Shown here one piece after another: positions 5,629 to 7,090 of a stretch of DNA of 7,090 bases; the stretch's first letter is position 1; each line of letters starts with the position of its first letter. Origin of the DNA: Rhizorhabdus sp. (GTDB lineage Bacteria; Pseudomonadota; Alphaproteobacteria; Sphingomonadales; Sphingomonadaceae). The stretch is taken from positions 1 through 7,090 of the forward strand of contig SCUQ01000340.1 of NCBI GenBank assembly GCA_004297635.1, read 5' to 3'. The translations under genes and the position numbers were made by a program. The notes below the pieces were generated by a model that saw only the letters and a program-made list of their open reading frames with translations, did no database searches and was not told the DNA's origin.

Positions 5629-7090
5629 ATGGCGCTTCCGATTCATTCCGCAGCCTTCAGCGATTCGCTCGTCGTTCTCGGCACGGCGGGGTTGGTCATA
5701 CCCGCTTTTGCCCGCTTCAAGATCACGCCGGTCATCGGTTTCATCCTGGTCGGCATGCTGGTCGGCCCGCAGGGGCTGGGTCGGCTGGTCGATGATGTGC
5801 CGTGGCTCTATCACGTCACGATCAGCGATCGGCATTCGATCGAGCCCTTTGCCGAGTTCGGCATCGTCCTCCTGCTCTTCTCGATAGGGCTCGAACTGAG
5901 CTTTCGACGGCTATGGGGCATGCGGCGAACGGTGTTCGGCCTCGGCACGTCAAAACTGGTGCTGGCCGCGCTGGCGATCGGCGGCGGCCTGTGGCTGTTT
6001 GGCGAGACGCCAACGGGCGCTCTCGGTCTCGGTCTCGCGCTCGCACTGTCCTCGACCGCGCTGGTGCTGCCCCTGGTCGGAACGAGCGGCGCGATCGGCA
6101 AACGCGCCTTCGGCATCCTCCTGCTGGAAGACCTGGCCCTGGTGCCGATCGTGTTCGTTTTGGGTGCGCTGGCGCCCTATGGCGAAACCGCTGGCTGGGA
6201 CGGACTGATCAGGACCGCGCTGTCCGGTATTGCGCTCATCGCGGTCATGATGATCGGTGGCCGCTTCGTCCTGCCGCGGCTGTTCGCTCAGGCCGCGCGG
6301 GCCAAGAATCCGGAGCTGTTCCTGTCGGCGAGCCTGCTGGTCGTGATCCTGTCCAGCATCGCCACCACGGCGGTAGGCCTGTCGCCGATCGTAGGGGCGC
6401 TGATCGCGGGCCTGCTCATCGCCGAAACCGACTATCATGCCGAGGTCGATCTGGTGATCGCACCGTTCCGGGGACTGGCGCTGGGCATCTTCCTGATCAC
6501 CGTCGGCATGTCGGTCGATCCGCTGATGATCCTCGACCATTGGGACAAGGTGGCCGCGGCGGTGGTCGCGGTCGTGCTCGTCAAGGCGCTGATCACCGCT
6601 TTCCTGCTCCGCTTCTGGGGTGCCAAGCGCGCGGTGGCGGCCGAAGCCGGGCTGCTGATGTCCTCGCCGTCCGAAACGACGCTGATCGTGCTTGGCACTG
6701 CGGCCCAGGCCCGGCTGATCGGTGCCGACACCGCCGCTTTCTGGCAGATGGTGACGGCGATCGGACTGACGATCACCCCGATCCTGGCCAAGATAGGCCA
6801 TGACCTTGCCCGCAAGGTCGATGAACGTGAAAGCGATTCCGATCCCAATCTTCATGGCAAGGTGGAGGGACGTGCGATCATCGCCGGCTTTGGGCGGGTC
6901 GGGCGTCTCGTCGCGCAGATGCTCGATGCGCATGACAAGCCCTATATCGCCGTCGACGCCGATATCGACACGGTGCTGAAGGCCCGGCGGCGTGGCTATG
7001 CGATCATGTTCGGCGACATCGCCCGGCCCGGCATGATCGATCATCTCGATCTCAGCCGGGCGACCGCCCTGATCCTGACGATGGACGATC
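5629..7090 (+). CDS. Kef-type cation:proton antiporter with TrkA-N domain, divergent core, 3' end outside window
   Basis: The frame is open from ATG 5629 to the right edge (487 codons, no stop). Residues 11 to about 390 are a CPA2 transport core: SLVVLGTAGLVIP, TPVIGFILVGMLVGPQGLG (33-51), FGIVLLLFSIGLELS, ALSSTALVLP (139-148), LLLEDLA with E167/D168, LSPIVGALIAGLLIAET and FLITVGMSVD. A charged linker (about 391-412) leads to a TrkA-N domain with GFGRVG (420-425) and acidic D443. The expected role is K+/H+ or Na+/H+ exchange in the inner membrane. Where Kef proteins usually have GQ-GEF, this protein has MSSPSET (344-350), and the STA-VLQ element ends in Pro. It differs much from the YbaL-type neighbour. 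The start is only moderately sure: no clear Shine-Dalgarno, and GTG 5593 is an in-frame alternative. About a hundred residues may be missing. Confidence 0.88.
   Translation, partial: MALPIHSAAFSDSLVVLGTAGLVIPAFARFKITPVIGFILVGMLVGPQGLGRLVDDVPWLYHVTISDRHSIEPFAEFGIVLLLFSIGLELSFRRLWGMRRTVFGLGTSKLVLAALAIGGGLWLFGETPTGALGLGLALALSSTALVLPLVGTSGAIGKRAFGILLLEDLALVPIVFVLGALAPYGETAGWDGLIRTALSGIALIAVMMIGGRFVLPRLFAQAARAKNPELFLSASLLVVILSSIATTAVGLSPIVGALIAGLLIAETDYHAEVDLVIAPFRGLALGIFLITVGMSVDPLMILDHWDKVAAAVVAVVLVKALITAFLLRFWGAKRAVAAEAGLLMSSPSETTLIVLGTAAQARLIGADTAAFWQMVTAIGLTITPILAKIGHDLARKVDERESDSDPNLHGKVEGRAIIAGFGRVGRLVAQMLDAHDKPYIAVDADIDTVLKARRRGYAIMFGDIARPGMIDHLDLSRATALILTMDD

Noticed and set aside
5802..6803. 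333-codon frame inside the second antiporter gene, same strand
   Set aside because: An Arg/Gly-rich out-of-frame translation. The true frame from 5629 gives an unbroken antiporter with transport core and TrkA-N motif.
5950..7044. 364-codon open frame antisense to the second antiporter
   Set aside because: A shadow with His/Asp/Gln/Arg-rich composition and no domain.

Overview
The window looks like chromosome of a GC-rich alphaproteobacterium, most likely a sphingomonad. The grounds are strong GC bias at third codon positions, the short alphaproteobacterial/rhizobial type of phosphatidylserine decarboxylase next to pssA, and a dimeric eukaryote-like NADP-isocitrate dehydrogenase. The taxon is an inference from gene types; no marker gene settles it. 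I see no insertion sequence, CRISPR array, tRNA or rRNA.

Layout: (1) 1-1117, minus strand: phosphatidylethanolamine synthesis operon psd-pssA. The two genes overlap by ATGA, and pssA runs off the left edge. (2) 1118-1290: divergent promoter region between psd and icd. It holds a good sigma70-type promoter that would start psd mRNA at its own ATG, and an 11-bp direct repeat placed at both ends. (3) 1291-2511, plus strand: icd, a single gene followed by a strong hairpin. (4) 2512-2667: convergent intergenic region with the hairpin and an AT-rich patch of overlapping palindromes. (5) 2668-5506, minus strand: a two-gene operon, a YbaL-type CPA2 antiporter followed after 10 nt by a UbiH/PHBH-type FAD-dependent monooxygenase. 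The antiporter probably starts at TTG. (6) 5507-5628: divergent leader region carrying a perfect 12-bp inverted repeat, so each of the two antiporter genes has the same 12-mer just upstream of its start. (7) 5629-7090, plus strand: a second, quite different Kef-type antiporter, open to the right edge.

Functionally the left part is housekeeping: membrane phospholipid and TCA cycle. The right part is a head-to-head pair of cation/proton antiporters, each with a C-terminal nucleotide-binding (RCK/TrkA-N) domain, one of them co-transcribed with a flavoprotein. The most interesting points are the shared 12-mer in the two antiporter leaders, the unusual membrane-core signature of the right-hand antiporter, the antiporter-monooxygenase pairing, and the predicted leaderless psd transcript.
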